In this document: in pieces, positions 37,499-48,530 of the stretch | How positions within the stretch are numbered: the first letter of the stretch is position 1 | How the letters are laid out: each line of letters starts with the position of its first letter | Origin: Bosea sp. 124 | GTDB lineage: Bacteria > Pseudomonadota > Alphaproteobacteria > Rhizobiales > Beijerinckiaceae | Length of the DNA stretch: 64,000 bases | NCBI RefSeq assembly: GCF_003046175.1 | Contig: NZ_PZZM01000001.1 | Span: 2,869,001-2,933,000, forward strand | Reading direction: 5' to 3' | Translations under genes and position numbers: made by a program | The notes under the pieces: generated by a model | The model's input: the letters and a program-made list of their open reading frames with translations, nothing else | Told to the model about the DNA's origin: nothing | The model's database searches: none

Positions 37499-38067
37499 AA
37501 CCCCTCTCCTGTAAGGAGAGGGGCAGGGGTGAGGTGTCGGCCCCTGGACCAGCGGGGCGCAAACCTCACCGCTGCTCACGCGAGCCTTATGCGGATAACG
37601 GCCGACACCTCTCCCTGCCCTCTCCTTACAGGAGAGGGTTCTGCGGCGTGGTTTCGAGCGCTTCCGGATGCGAGGGGAGAGGCGTCGCGGTTGCGGCGAA
37701 GGGCGCGGGGAACCCCTCTCCTGTAAGGAGAGGGGCAGGGGAGAGGTGTCGGCCCCTTGACCAGCGGGGCGCGAACCTCACCGCTGCCGACCACAGCCTC
37801 TTGCGGAAAACGGCTGACACCTCACCCCTGCCCTCTCCTTACAGGAGAGGGTTCTGCGGCGTGGTTCCGAGCGCTTCCGGATGCGAGGGAAGAAGCATCT
37901 CGGCTGTGACGAAGGGCGCGGGGAACCCCTCTCCTGTAAGGAGAGGGGCAGGGGTGCGGTGTCGGCCCCTGGACCAGCGGGGCGCAAACCTCACCGCTGC
38001 CGACACGCGAGCCTCATGCGGGGAACGGCCGACACCTCTCCCTGCCCTCTCCTTACAGGAGAGGGTT
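37499..38067. repeat. Three-copy ~213-bp tandem repeat of inverted palindromes
   Basis: The hairpin CCCCTCTCCTGTAAGGAGAG starts at 37501, 37713 and 37926, and its relative CCCTCTCCTTACAGGAGAGG at 37618, 37831 and 38045, a 212-214 bp period. Each unit thus has two hairpins in opposite order, joined by GTGTCGGCCCCT...CCAGCGGGGCGC and by GTGGTTCCGAGCGCTTCCGG. Any long frame here (many CKERG- and YRRG-type peptides) is repeat-derived and not a gene. Related copies lie at 7286-7458 and 38431-38476. Confidence 0.93.
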
Positions 38068-38412
38068 CTATCGCGAGGTTCCCGCCGCTTCGCGGATGCG
38101 GGCGATGACGGCGTCGCGGTCGTTGAGCACAAGATCGTTGCGGAAGCGGATCACCATGAAGCCATGGCGCTCGATCTCCTGCGTGCGCGCCGCGTCGTAG
38201 TCTTGCTCGGCCTCATGCTGCCTGCCGTCGAGTTCGATGACGAGTTTGTGCTGGAAGCAGAGGAAATCGACGGTGTAGCTGAGCAGCGGCGCTTGTCGCT
38301 GGAACTTCAGCCCGTCGAGACGATGGGCGCGCAGGAGGCTCCAGAGGATGTCTTCCGACTTTGTCGATTGCTTGCGGAGTTTTCGGGCGAAGTCCTGTCG
38401 CTCGGTTGCCAT
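38068..38412 (-). CDS. DUF559 (Vsr/restriction-endonuclease-like) protein
   Basis: 114 aa. The core YTVDFLCFQHKLVIELDGRQH has the Asp and ExDxxxH pattern of the PD-(D/E)XK-like Vsr fold; the N terminus (RKQSTKSEDILWSLLRAHRLDGLKFQRQ) and C terminus (HGFMVIRFRNDLVL) are also typical of DUF559. Proteins of this family are thought to be DNA nickases or nucleases, but few are characterised. The stop codon TAG (38070-38068) touches the last repeat of the tandem array, and another repeat copy begins 19 bp beyond its start, so the gene is bracketed by the palindromes. Confidence 0.88.
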   Translation of the reverse strand: MATERQDFARKLRKQSTKSEDILWSLLRAHRLDGLKFQRQAPLLSYTVDFLCFQHKLVIELDGRQHEAEQDYDAARTQEIERHGFMVIRFRNDLVLNDRDAVIARIREAAGTSR

Positions 38413-38430
38413 CGCGCCTCACTCGTTCAA

Positions 38431-38476
38431 GGGCCGACACCTCTCCCTTGCCCCTCTCCTTACAGGAGAAGGGTTC
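38431..38476. repeat. Further copy of the CCCTCTCC palindrome
   Basis: CCGACACCTCTCCC then CCCCTCTCCTTACAGGAGAA, the same orientation as the repeat at 38030-38067, on the other side of the DUF559 gene. Confidence 0.8.
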
Positions 38477-38496
38477 CCCGCGCTTCATCGTCGAAG

Positions 38497-39173
38497 GGAT
38501 AGGGGATCATTCTTATCCCCGCCTCCCAAATCCTCCCCATAATCGGCCCCACCTCATCCCCGAGGGGCAGCCATCCGGAGGTGTGCCGTTGGTGGGGATG
38601 GGGGCGGCGCCTGCGGGTGGAGTCACGATCCACTCCCGGGAGGCTTCGGGAACCGCCCTGGGGACACTACGGTCCCTGTGCGAGGAGCTCGCTGGAACGG
38701 TCGGCGGCATCAGGCCTTCGCCCCATGCCGGAGTAGACGCGACGAGGCGATGAGCCGAACTGGCGTCGGAACGGCTCGCGGCGCCGGCTCGCCATCGACC
38801 CGCTAAGCGCGGCCCGGAGTCGTCAAATCGCCGATGAGCGGAGCGCCACGGGGCGTGCGGAGGGTGGCTCAATCCCTCCGCGCCGCGACCTGGCTCAATG
38901 GAAGCGGCCCGATACCCCCGCGCCTCGCGGCGCTCCGCTGCCCCTCATCATCACCCGACGCGGAGACGCGGGCGGGGGTTTGTCATGCGCGGGAAACGCG
39001 ACGGAGAACCCCTCCCCACAAGGGGGGTTGTGTTGCGGTTCGCGCGCCCTCTGGAGGAGAGTCGCGCACCGGCTGGACGCCGGACAGGCAAGGGCTTGAT
39101 CCAGCACAATGGCGCTCGTTGGCGGACTTGTTTAGAAAGGTTCCAAGGCGACGCGACCCGAAAGCTCTTCACC
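38497..39173. other. Region without a convincing gene
   Basis: Frames are open on both strands but read as Arg/Pro/Ser-rich peptides without domains, as expected for GC-rich non-coding DNA. It contains palindrome pieces such as CCTCCCCACAAGGGGGG near 39010. It may be repeat or decayed DNA. The PepSY gene promoter should lie in its right part. Confidence 0.5.
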
Positions 39174-40091
39174 ATGGCTCTCAAGCCCTATTGGCTGCGG
39201 TTCCACCGCTGGATCACGCTCGTCTTCGCCCTGCCGCTGATCGCATTGATCCTGAGCGGGCTCGTGCTCTCGGTCGAGCCGCTGGCGCAGCGCACGCGGC
39301 CGGCCGCGCCTGTGACCGAGGCTTCGGTGCTGGCGGCGCTGGCGCGGTTCGATCCCGAAGGCAAGGCGACCGGCCTGTCGATCCGGACCTATGACCAGCT
39401 CATGACGCTGAACGGGGCCGGGCCCGACGGTGCGGTCGATGTCAGCCTGCGGACCGGCGCGGAGATCGACGAGCCGGGCTGGGCCGACTGGTTCGGCACC
39501 GCCCGCCAGCTCCATGAGCGGCTGCTGCTCGATCTCGGCTGGCTGGTCAGCGCCTCGACCATCGCCATGCTGGTGCTGGCGGCGCTCGGTGTGCTGATGG
39601 GCTGGCCGCGCCTGCGCAACACGCTGGGCGGCTGGCACAGCGTCGGTGCCTGGCTGTTCCTGCCGCTGATCGTGCTCTCGCCGCTGACCGGGCTCGCCAT
39701 CGCCTTCGGCATCAGCTTCATTCCGGCGCCGGGCGCGGCGCGGGCGCCGCGGATTCCGCTGGTCGAGGCCGTGCCGCTCGTCGCCCGCACGCATGATCTC
39801 GCCGGGCTGACCTCGATGCGGGTGCGCGGCGGCCGGCTTTTGGCGCGCGTCTATGTCGGCGACCGGCTGGCCAGTTTCGTCGTGGCGCAGGAGGGGTTGC
39901 AGGAGGCGCCGACGAACTGGCCGCGGGCGCTGCACGAGGGCAACTGGCACGCGCTCTGGGGCAGCGGGCTCAATCTGGCGCTTTCCGTGGTGCTGGCCGG
40001 GCTCTGGGGCACCGGGCTGGTGATCTGGGCGAAGCGCCGCTTCCGCAAGCGCAATCCGCGCCGCCGCGCGATGGCGGTGCCGGCGGAATGA
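39174..40091 (+). CDS. PepSY-associated membrane protein
   Basis: 305 aa from ATG 39174. Four membrane helices: about 10-33 (HRWITLVFALPLIALILSG), 120-143, 156-180 and 270-292. The N-terminal FHRWI and the middle W.SVGAWLFLPL blocks are typical of PepSY-TM proteins of the iron-reductase or siderophore-linked type, where conserved His residues can bind haem. The longer ORF upstream is repeat-derived and dropped. No ferric transport genes adjoin. Function in reduction of extracytoplasmic iron or regulation of a peptidase is possible but unproved. Confidence 0.82.
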   Translation: MALKPYWLRFHRWITLVFALPLIALILSGLVLSVEPLAQRTRPAAPVTEASVLAALARFDPEGKATGLSIRTYDQLMTLNGAGPDGAVDVSLRTGAEIDEPGWADWFGTARQLHERLLLDLGWLVSASTIAMLVLAALGVLMGWPRLRNTLGGWHSVGAWLFLPLIVLSPLTGLAIAFGISFIPAPGAARAPRIPLVEAVPLVARTHDLAGLTSMRVRGGRLLARVYVGDRLASFVVAQEGLQEAPTNWPRALHEGNWHALWGSGLNLALSVVLAGLWGTGLVIWAKRRFRKRNPRRRAMAVPAE

Positions 40092-40201
40092 CGGGCGGCA
40101 GCCGTGCGGCGCACGCACTTGCCGCGCAGGCGGCACTGCCGTAACCCGGAGATCCCGCGCCGCAGCATCGATCCTTCCGCTCGCATGATCTTCCCGCCCG
40201 C

Positions 40202-41380
40202 ATGACCGCCTCGATCACAGAACGCTACGCCGCCCTGGTCGAGGCCGGCGCCATCGAGCGCGATCCGGCTCAGATCGCCGTGGTGAGGCGGCTCGAGGTC
40301 CTGGCGGAGGCGCTGGCGCAGCGGCGGCTGGCGCGCAAGAGCAGCGCGCTGGGCTGGCTCTTCGGCAAGAAGGCCGATCCGAAGGACCCGCCCAAGGGGC
40401 TCTATGTCTGGGGCTCGGTCGGCCGCGGGAAGACCATGCTGATGGATCTGTTCTACGAGTCCGTCGCGGAGCCGAAGCGGCGGCGGGTGCATTTCCACGA
40501 ATTCCTGGCCGATGTGCATGGCCGCATCCATGCCTATCGCCAGCGCCTCAAGGCCGGCGAGGTCAAGGAGCCAGACCCGATCGGCCCGGTCGCGGCGGAA
40601 CTGGCGGCGGAGGCTGGCCTGCTCTGCTTCGACGAGTTCACGGTGACCGATATCGCCGATGCGATGATTCTCGGGCGGCTGTTCACGGCGCTGTTTGCCG
40701 CCGGCGTCATCGTGGTCGCGACCTCGAATGTCGAGCCGTCGCGGCTCTATGAGGGCGGGCTGAACCGCTCGCTGTTTCTCCCCTTCGTCGCGCTGCTGAG
40801 CGAGAAGGTCGAGGTGGTGAAGCTCGAGGCGCGGACCGATTTCCGGCTGGAGAAGCTCGGCGGCGCGCCGGTCTATCGGGTTCCGGCCGATGCCGCCGCG
40901 CAGGCCGCGCTCGACGACGCCTTCCGCAAGCTCACGGGCACCGCGCAGGGGCATGAGGTGGTGCTGGAGGTCAAGGGTCACGATCTCGTCGTGCCGCGGG
41001 CGGCAGGCGGCGTGGCGCGGGCGAGCTTCGCCGATCTCTGCTCGAAGGCCTATGGCGCGGCCGACTACATCGCGCTGGCGCAGCGCTTCCATACGCTGGT
41101 GCTGGACGACATCCCGGTGCTGGCGGACGAGCGCCGCAACGAGACCAAGCGCTTCATCATCCTGATCGATACGCTCTACGAACATCATGTGAAGCTGGTC
41201 GCCTCGGCGGAAGCCGAGCCGCACGAGCTGTACCGGGCGAAATCCGGCCGCGAGGCGTTCGAGTTCGACCGCACCGTGTCGCGGCTGATCGAGATGCGCT
41301 CGGACGACTATCTCGGCCTGCCGCATGGCCGCATCGACTCGGCCGCGAGCGGCGACAGCGGCGGGCTGGTGGAGACCTGA
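40202..41380 (+). CDS. zapE: Cell division protein ZapE (AFG1-like ATPase)
   Basis: 392 aa. AAA-type P-loop ATPase: Walker A GSVGRGKT (near 80), HFHEFLADVHGRIH, Walker B CFDEFTVTDIADAMI (near 140), sensor ATSNVEPSRLYEGGLNRSLFLPF and a C-terminal HTLVLDDIPVL block, all typical of the AFG1/LACE1 family. ZapE regulates Z-ring contraction in E. coli; mitochondrial relatives help in respiratory-protein quality control. In alphaproteobacteria it often precedes mdh, as here. Confidence 0.95.
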   Translation: MTASITERYAALVEAGAIERDPAQIAVVRRLEVLAEALAQRRLARKSSALGWLFGKKADPKDPPKGLYVWGSVGRGKTMLMDLFYESVAEPKRRRVHFHEFLADVHGRIHAYRQRLKAGEVKEPDPIGPVAAELAAEAGLLCFDEFTVTDIADAMILGRLFTALFAAGVIVVATSNVEPSRLYEGGLNRSLFLPFVALLSEKVEVVKLEARTDFRLEKLGGAPVYRVPADAAAQAALDDAFRKLTGTAQGHEVVLEVKGHDLVVPRAAGGVARASFADLCSKAYGAADYIALAQRFHTLVLDDIPVLADERRNETKRFIILIDTLYEHHVKLVASAEAEPHELYRAKSGREAFEFDRTVSRLIEMRSDDYLGLPHGRIDSAASGDSGGLVET

Positions 41381-41385
41381 GCACC

Positions 41386-41985
41386 ATGCCGATGCGCGAG
41401 CCGAGCGAGACCCGTATCCTGACGGTCGCCAGCGAGCATCTGCGCCAATACGGGCTGAAGCGCTTCACGGTGGTCGCGGTCGCCGAAGAAGCGGGCATGA
41501 CCCATGCCAATGTCTACCGCTATTTCCCCTCCCGCGCGGCGCTGGTCGATGCGGTGGTGGATGTCTGGCTGAAGGCGACGGAGCGGCGCCTCGCCGATAT
41601 CGCCGACGGCCCCGACCCCGCCGACGACAAGCTGGAGCGGTTGATCCTGGCCCTGGCCAAGGCCAATCGCGACCTGCTGACCGAGGAGCCGCATCTGTTT
41701 TCGGCCCTGTCCCAGGCGGTGGCGAAACGCCACGCGATCAGCCGGCGCAACCGGGCCCGGGTGCGCGCCCTGTTCGAGCGCGTCGTCGACGAAGGCATCG
41801 CGTCGGGCACCTTCGAGCCGCGCGACCGCGACCGGGCGATCGCCTTCATCATCGACGCGACGCACCGCTTCATCCATCCTGCGGCGCTGGAGCTGGATGC
41901 CGACGTGCCACAGGCCTCGATCGACATTCGGCTGTCGACGCTGATCCGGGTGATCCTGCGGGTGCTGGGCAGCGGCATCGTCTGA
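41386..41985 (+). CDS. TetR/AcrR-family regulator
   Basis: 199 aa. N-terminal helix-turn-helix (RFTVVAVAEEAGMTHANVYRYFPSRAALVDAVV, about residues 25-57), then a helical ligand and dimer domain of no recognised subtype. It starts 5 bp after the zapE stop, so the two are likely co-transcribed, and faces the mdh operon with the same orientation. It may control a neighbour; the TGTAA half-site array just downstream (41993-42023) is a candidate target. Ligand unknown. Confidence 0.88.
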   Translation: MPMREPSETRILTVASEHLRQYGLKRFTVVAVAEEAGMTHANVYRYFPSRAALVDAVVDVWLKATERRLADIADGPDPADDKLERLILALAKANRDLLTEEPHLFSALSQAVAKRHAISRRNRARVRALFERVVDEGIASGTFEPRDRDRAIAFIIDATHRFIHPAALELDADVPQASIDIRLSTLIRVILRVLGSGIV

Positions 41986-41992
41986 TAATTTC

Positions 41993-42023
41993 TGTAACGA
42001 ATTACATCTTCTGTAAATTGTAA
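41993..42023. promoter_or_regulatory. Array of four TGTAA/TTACA half-sites before the mdh operon
   Basis: TGTAA at 41993, TTACA at 42002, TGTAA at 42012 and TGTAA at 42019. The first two form the inverted repeat TGTAACGAATTACA. It follows the TetR stop and lies about 225 bp upstream of mdh in an AT-rich island. It looks like a regulator-binding site; the protein is unknown. Confidence 0.5.
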
Positions 42024-42243
42024 CTGCGCACTTCCCGTGCAATTGTGGAGCCCAGACGAGGGCGGTGCCAACCAAGCTCTTGAAAACGTTTGCGGAGAGG
42101 CCAGTTGAGCGAAGAGGGTTTCGCTTGCGCGGGCGTTTCCGGCAAAGTCGGGCAAGGGTTGCGGCAAAAGGGCCTCTTGGGCCAAAGGAACCCACGGTTT
42201 CGCCGGTTCTCCGGCATTTCGCAGCGTCAGGACAAAGGACTAG

Positions 42244-43209
<966 letters not shown>

Positions 43210-43303
43210 TCTAGAACGGGTGGCATGAGGGCGCGCGACCAGCGCGCCCGTCATCCCCGCCCGGCATTCGCCAGACCCAATTCGTTCCAGGGAAACCGAG
43301 CAC

Positions 43304-44500
<1,197 letters not shown>

Positions 44501-44509
44501 GGAGAAACC

Positions 44510-45394
44510 ATGTCCATCCTGATCGACAAGAACACCAAGGTCATCTGCCAGGGTTTCACCGGCAAGAACGGCACCTTCCACTCCGAGCAGGCGATCGCCT
44601 ATGGCACGCAGATGGTCGGCGGCACATCGCCCGGCAAGGGCGGTTCGCTTCATCTCGGCCTGCCCGTCTTCGACAGCGTGTTCGAGGCGAAGGCGAAGAC
44701 CGGCGCCACGGCGTCCGTCGTCTATGTGCCGCCTCCGGGCGCGGCGGACGCGATTTGCGAGGCGATCGACGCCGAGATTCCGCTGATCATCTGCATCACC
44801 GAGGGCATTCCGGTGCTCGACATGGTCAAGGTCAAGCGTTCGCTCTCGGGCTCCAAGTCGCGCCTGATCGGGCCAAACTGCCCGGGCGTCGTGACCGCGG
44901 GCGAGAGCAAGATCGGCATCATGCCGGCCAACATCTTCAAGCCGGGCTCGGTCGGCATCGTCTCGCGCTCCGGCACGCTGACCTATGAGGCGGTGTTCCA
45001 GACCACGCGCGAAGGCCTCGGCCAGACCACCGCCGTCGGCATCGGCGGCGATCCGGTCAAGGGCACCGAGTTCATCGACATGCTGGAGATGTTCCTGGCC
45101 GACGACGCGACCAAGTCGATCGTGATGATCGGCGAGATCGGCGGGTCGGCCGAGGAAGATGCGGCCCAGTTCATCAAGGACGAGGCCAAGCGCGGTCGCA
45201 AGAAGCCGATGGTCGGCTTCATCGCCGGTCGCACGGCGCCTCCGGGCCGCCGCATGGGCCATGCGGGCGCGATCATCTCGGGCGGCAAGGGCGGCGCCGA
45301 GGACAAGATCGCGGCCATGGAAGCGGCCGGCATCCGGGTCTCGCCCTCGCCGGCGCGCCTTGGAAAGACCTTGGTCGAGGTGTTGAAGGGCTGA
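44510..45394 (+). CDS. sucD: Succinyl-CoA synthetase alpha subunit
   Basis: 294 aa. N-terminal CoA-binding Rossmann domain ([19 protein letters not shown]) and a C-terminal phosphoryl-transfer domain with active-site His251 in [17 protein letters not shown]. Also has GPNCPG near 124. Pairs with SucC. A palindromic repeat follows before sucA. Confidence 0.98.
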   Translation: MSILIDKNTKVICQGFTGKNGTFHSEQAIAYGTQMVGGTSPGKGGSLHLGLPVFDSVFEAKAKTGATASVVYVPPPGAADAICEAIDAEIPLIICITEGIPVLDMVKVKRSLSGSKSRLIGPNCPGVVTAGESKIGIMPANIFKPGSVGIVSRSGTLTYEAVFQTTREGLGQTTAVGIGGDPVKGTEFIDMLEMFLADDATKSIVMIGEIGGSAEEDAAQFIKDEAKRGRKKPMVGFIAGRTAPPGRRMGHAGAIISGGKGGAEDKIAAMEAAGIRVSPSPARLGKTLVEVLKG

Positions 45395-45408
45395 GGCAAG
45401 GCAGGGGC

Positions 45409-45486
45409 GTCATGGTCGGGTGTGACCCGGCCATTTTGCCCCGCCGGACCTCCTAAAAGATGCTCGGCCTTGGGCCGAGCATGACG
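45409..45486. repeat. GTCAT...ATGAC palindrome in the TCA operon
   Basis: Outer GTCATGGTCGGG and GGGCCGAGCATGAC with two inner hairpins, between sucD and sucA. It may set different mRNA stability for mdh-sucCD and sucAB-lpdA. Confidence 0.75.
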
Positions 45487-45524
45487 GCAAGACGAAGCGG
45501 CAGGTAGGAAGGCAGGACGACATC

Positions 45525-48482
45525 ATGGCTCGCCAGGACATCAACGAGGCTCTCGCGCAGACGGGTTTCCTCTATGGCGGCAACGCGGCCTATATCGAGG
45601 ATCTCTATGCCCGCTACCAGGCCGATCCCAAGTCGGTCGACGAGCAGTGGCAGGGCTTCTTCGCCGGGCTGAAGGATGAGGGCTCGGCCATCATCCAGAA
45701 CGCCAAGGGCGCTTCCTGGAAGAAGCCCAACTGGCCCATCGTCGCCAACGGCGATCTGGTCTCCGCCCTGGACGGCAACTGGGCCGTGGTCGAGAAGGTC
45801 GTCTCCGACAAGCTCAAGGGCAAGGCCCAGGCCGCCGGCGCGACGATCTCGGCCTCCGACGTGCAGCAGGCGACGCGCGATTCCGTGCGCGCGATCATGC
45901 TGATCCGGGCCTACCGCATGCGCGGCCATCTCCATGCCAAGCTCGATCCGCTCGGCATCGAGCAGGTCAAGGACCCTGAAGAGCTGTCACCGGCCGCCTT
46001 TGGCTTCACCGAGGCCGACCTCGACCGCAAGGTCTTCATCGACAACGTGCTCGGCATGGAGTTCGCCACCATCCGCGAGATGGTTGCGGTGCTCCAGCGG
46101 ACCTATTGCAGCACGGTCGGCATCGAATTCATGCACATCTCCGACCCCGAGCAGAAGGCCTGGCTGCAGGGCCGGATCGAGGGGCCCGACAAGGAGATCG
46201 CCTTCACCAAGGAAGGCAAGAAGGCGATTCTGAACAAGCTCGTCGAGGCCGAGGGCTTCGAGAAGTTCATCGATCTGAAGTACACCGGCACCAAGCGCTT
46301 CGGTCTCGATGGCGGCGAGGCGCTGATCCCGGCGCTGGAGCAGATCATCAAGCGCGGCGGCGCGCTGGGCGTGCGCGACATCGTCTTCGGCATGGCGCAT
46401 CGCGGCCGCCTCAACGTGCTGACGCAGGTGCTGGGCAAGCCGCATCGCGCGCTGTTCCACGAGTTCAAGGGCGGTTCTTTCGCGCCCGACGACGTCGAAG
46501 GCTCGGGCGACGTGAAGTACCATCTCGGTGCCTCGTCGGACCGCGAGTTCGACGGCAACAACGTCCACGTCTCGCTGACCGCCAACCCGTCGCATCTTGA
46601 GATCGTCGATCCCGTCGTGCTCGGCAAGGTCCGCGCCAAGCAGGACCAGTTCGGCGACATCGTCGAGCGTTCCAAGGTGCTGCCGCTGCTGCTGCATGGC
46701 GATGCGGCCTTCGCCGGCCAGGGCGTCGTGGCCGAGTGCCTCGGCCTGTCCGGGCTGAAGGGCCACCGCACCGGCGGCTCGATCCATTTCATCATCAACA
46801 ACCAGATCGGCTTCACGACCTATCCGCGCTATTCGCGCTCGTCGCCCTATCCGTCCGATGTGGCGAAGATGGTCGAGGCCCCGGTCTTCCATGTGAACGG
46901 TGACGATCCGGAAGCGGTGGTCTTCGCCGCCAAGGTCGCGATCGAGTTCCGGCAGAAGTTCCACAAGCCGGTCGTGGTCGACATGTTCTGCTATCGCCGC
47001 TTCGGCCATAACGAGGGCGACGAGCCGGGCTTCACCCAGCCGCTGATGTATCGCAAGATTCGCGCTCACAAGACGACTCTGGAGCTGTATTCGGCCAAGC
47101 TCGAGGCCGAGGGCGTGATCAAGCCTGGTGAGGTCGACGAAGTTCGTGCGGCCTGGAAGGCGAAGCTCGAGGTCGAGTTCGAGGCCGGCCAGGCGTTCAA
47201 GCCGAACAAGGCCGACTGGCTCGACGGCCGCTGGGCCGGCATGAAGGCGATCCGCGCCGACGAGGACGACCCGCGCCGCGGCGCGACCGGGGTCGATGCC
47301 GCCGTGCTGAAGGAGATCACCGAGAAGATCACCTCGGTTCCGCCGGGATTCAACGTCCACAAGACGATCCAGCGCTTCCTCGACAACCGCCGCAAGGCGG
47401 TCGAGACCGGCAAGGGCATCGACTGGGCGACCGCGGAGTCGCTGGCTTTCGGCTCGCTTTTGCTCGACGGCAATCCGGTGCGCCTCTCGGGGCAGGATTG
47501 CGAGCGTGGCACCTTCTCGCAGCGCCACTCGGTGCTGATCGATCAGGAGACGGAAGCCCGCCACACCTCGCTGAACCATATCCGCGACGACCAGTCCCGC
47601 TACGAGGTCATCAACTCGATGCTCTCGGAGGAGGCGGTGCTCGGCTTCGAGTATGGCTACACCCTGTCGGAGCCGAACGCACTGACCTGCTGGGAAGCGC
47701 AGTTCGGCGACTTCGCCAACGGCGCTCAGGTCGTGTTCGACCAGTTCATCTCGTCGGGCGAGCGCAAGTGGCTGCGCATGTCGGGCCTCGTCTGCCTGCT
47801 GCCGCATGGCTATGAAGGCCAGGGGCCGGAGCATTCCTCGGCCCGGCTGGAGCGCTTCCTGCAGATGTGCGCCGAGGACAACATGCAGGTGGCGAACTGC
47901 TCGACGCCGGCGAGCTACTTCCACATCCTGCGCCGCCAGCTCAAGCGCGACTTCCGCAAGCCGCTGATCCTGATGACGCCGAAGTCGCTGCTGCGCCACA
48001 AGCGCTGCGTCTCCGACCTCAGCGAACTGGCCGAGGGCTCAACCTTCCACCGCGTGCTGCATGACGACGCCGAGCGCGGCAACTCGACGACCAAGCTGGT
48101 CAGGGATTCGAAGATCCGCCGCGTCGTGCTCTGCTCGGGCAAGGTCTATTTCGACCTGCTGGAGGAGCGCGAGAAGCGCGGCATCGACGACGTCTACCTG
48201 ATGCGCGTCGAGCAGCTCTATCCGTTCCCGCTGAAGTCGCTGGCGCAGGAGCTGTCGCGCTTCAAGGGCGCCGATGTGGTCTGGTGCCAGGAGGAGCCGA
48301 AGAACATGGGCTCCTGGACCTTCGTCGAGCCCTATCTCGAATGGGTGCTGGGCCATGCCGGCTCGAAGCCGAAGCGTCCGCGCTATGTCGGCCGCCCGGC
48401 CTCGGCCGCGACCGCGACCGGCCTGATGTCGAAGCATCTCGCCCAGCTCAACGCCTTCCTGGACGAGGCCTTCGCGGGCTGA
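45525..48482 (+). CDS. sucA: 2-oxoglutarate dehydrogenase E1 component
   Basis: 985 aa. Thiamine-diphosphate E1 of the 2-oxoglutarate complex; decarboxylates 2-oxoglutarate and transfers succinyl to the SucB lipoyl group. Short N-terminal binding helix (FLYGGNAAYIEDLYARY), FGMAHRGRLNVLTQVLGKP near 288, GDDPEAVVFAAK with the ThDP-binding GD...N pattern, and the C-terminal HYLPHGYEGQGPEHSS-type block (LLPHGYEGQGPEHSSARLE). Standard length. AGGA lies about 9 nt before the ATG. Confidence 0.98.
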   Translation: MARQDINEALAQTGFLYGGNAAYIEDLYARYQADPKSVDEQWQGFFAGLKDEGSAIIQNAKGASWKKPNWPIVANGDLVSALDGNWAVVEKVVSDKLKGKAQAAGATISASDVQQATRDSVRAIMLIRAYRMRGHLHAKLDPLGIEQVKDPEELSPAAFGFTEADLDRKVFIDNVLGMEFATIREMVAVLQRTYCSTVGIEFMHISDPEQKAWLQGRIEGPDKEIAFTKEGKKAILNKLVEAEGFEKFIDLKYTGTKRFGLDGGEALIPALEQIIKRGGALGVRDIVFGMAHRGRLNVLTQVLGKPHRALFHEFKGGSFAPDDVEGSGDVKYHLGASSDREFDGNNVHVSLTANPSHLEIVDPVVLGKVRAKQDQFGDIVERSKVLPLLLHGDAAFAGQGVVAECLGLSGLKGHRTGGSIHFIINNQIGFTTYPRYSRSSPYPSDVAKMVEAPVFHVNGDDPEAVVFAAKVAIEFRQKFHKPVVVDMFCYRRFGHNEGDEPGFTQPLMYRKIRAHKTTLELYSAKLEAEGVIKPGEVDEVRAAWKAKLEVEFEAGQAFKPNKADWLDGRWAGMKAIRADEDDPRRGATGVDAAVLKEITEKITSVPPGFNVHKTIQRFLDNRRKAVETGKGIDWATAESLAFGSLLLDGNPVRLSGQDCERGTFSQRHSVLIDQETEARHTSLNHIRDDQSRYEVINSMLSEEAVLGFEYGYTLSEPNALTCWEAQFGDFANGAQVVFDQFISSGERKWLRMSGLVCLLPHGYEGQGPEHSSARLERFLQMCAEDNMQVANCSTPASYFHILRRQLKRDFRKPLILMTPKSLLRHKRCVSDLSELAEGSTFHRVLHDDAERGNSTTKLVRDSKIRRVVLCSGKVYFDLLEEREKRGIDDVYLMRVEQLYPFPLKSLAQELSRFKGADVVWCQEEPKNMGSWTFVEPYLEWVLGHAGSKPKRPRYVGRPASAATATGLMSKHLAQLNAFLDEAFAG

Positions 48483-48530
48483 TCTCCGGGCATCCGAACG
48501 CCAGACTAAGACACGAAACAGAGGCCTGAC

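Noticed and set aside
37499..38067. Possible CRISPR array
   Set aside because: The period is about 213 bp with hairpin units, not 28-37-bp repeats with unique spacers, and no cas genes are near.
37414..38502. 362-codon plus-strand frame across the repeats
   Set aside because: It is built from repeated CKERG- and YRRG-type peptides of the palindromes, with the real DUF559 gene on the other strand.
45987..47999. 670-codon minus-strand frame opposite sucA
   Set aside because: Shadow of sucA, composition artefact.
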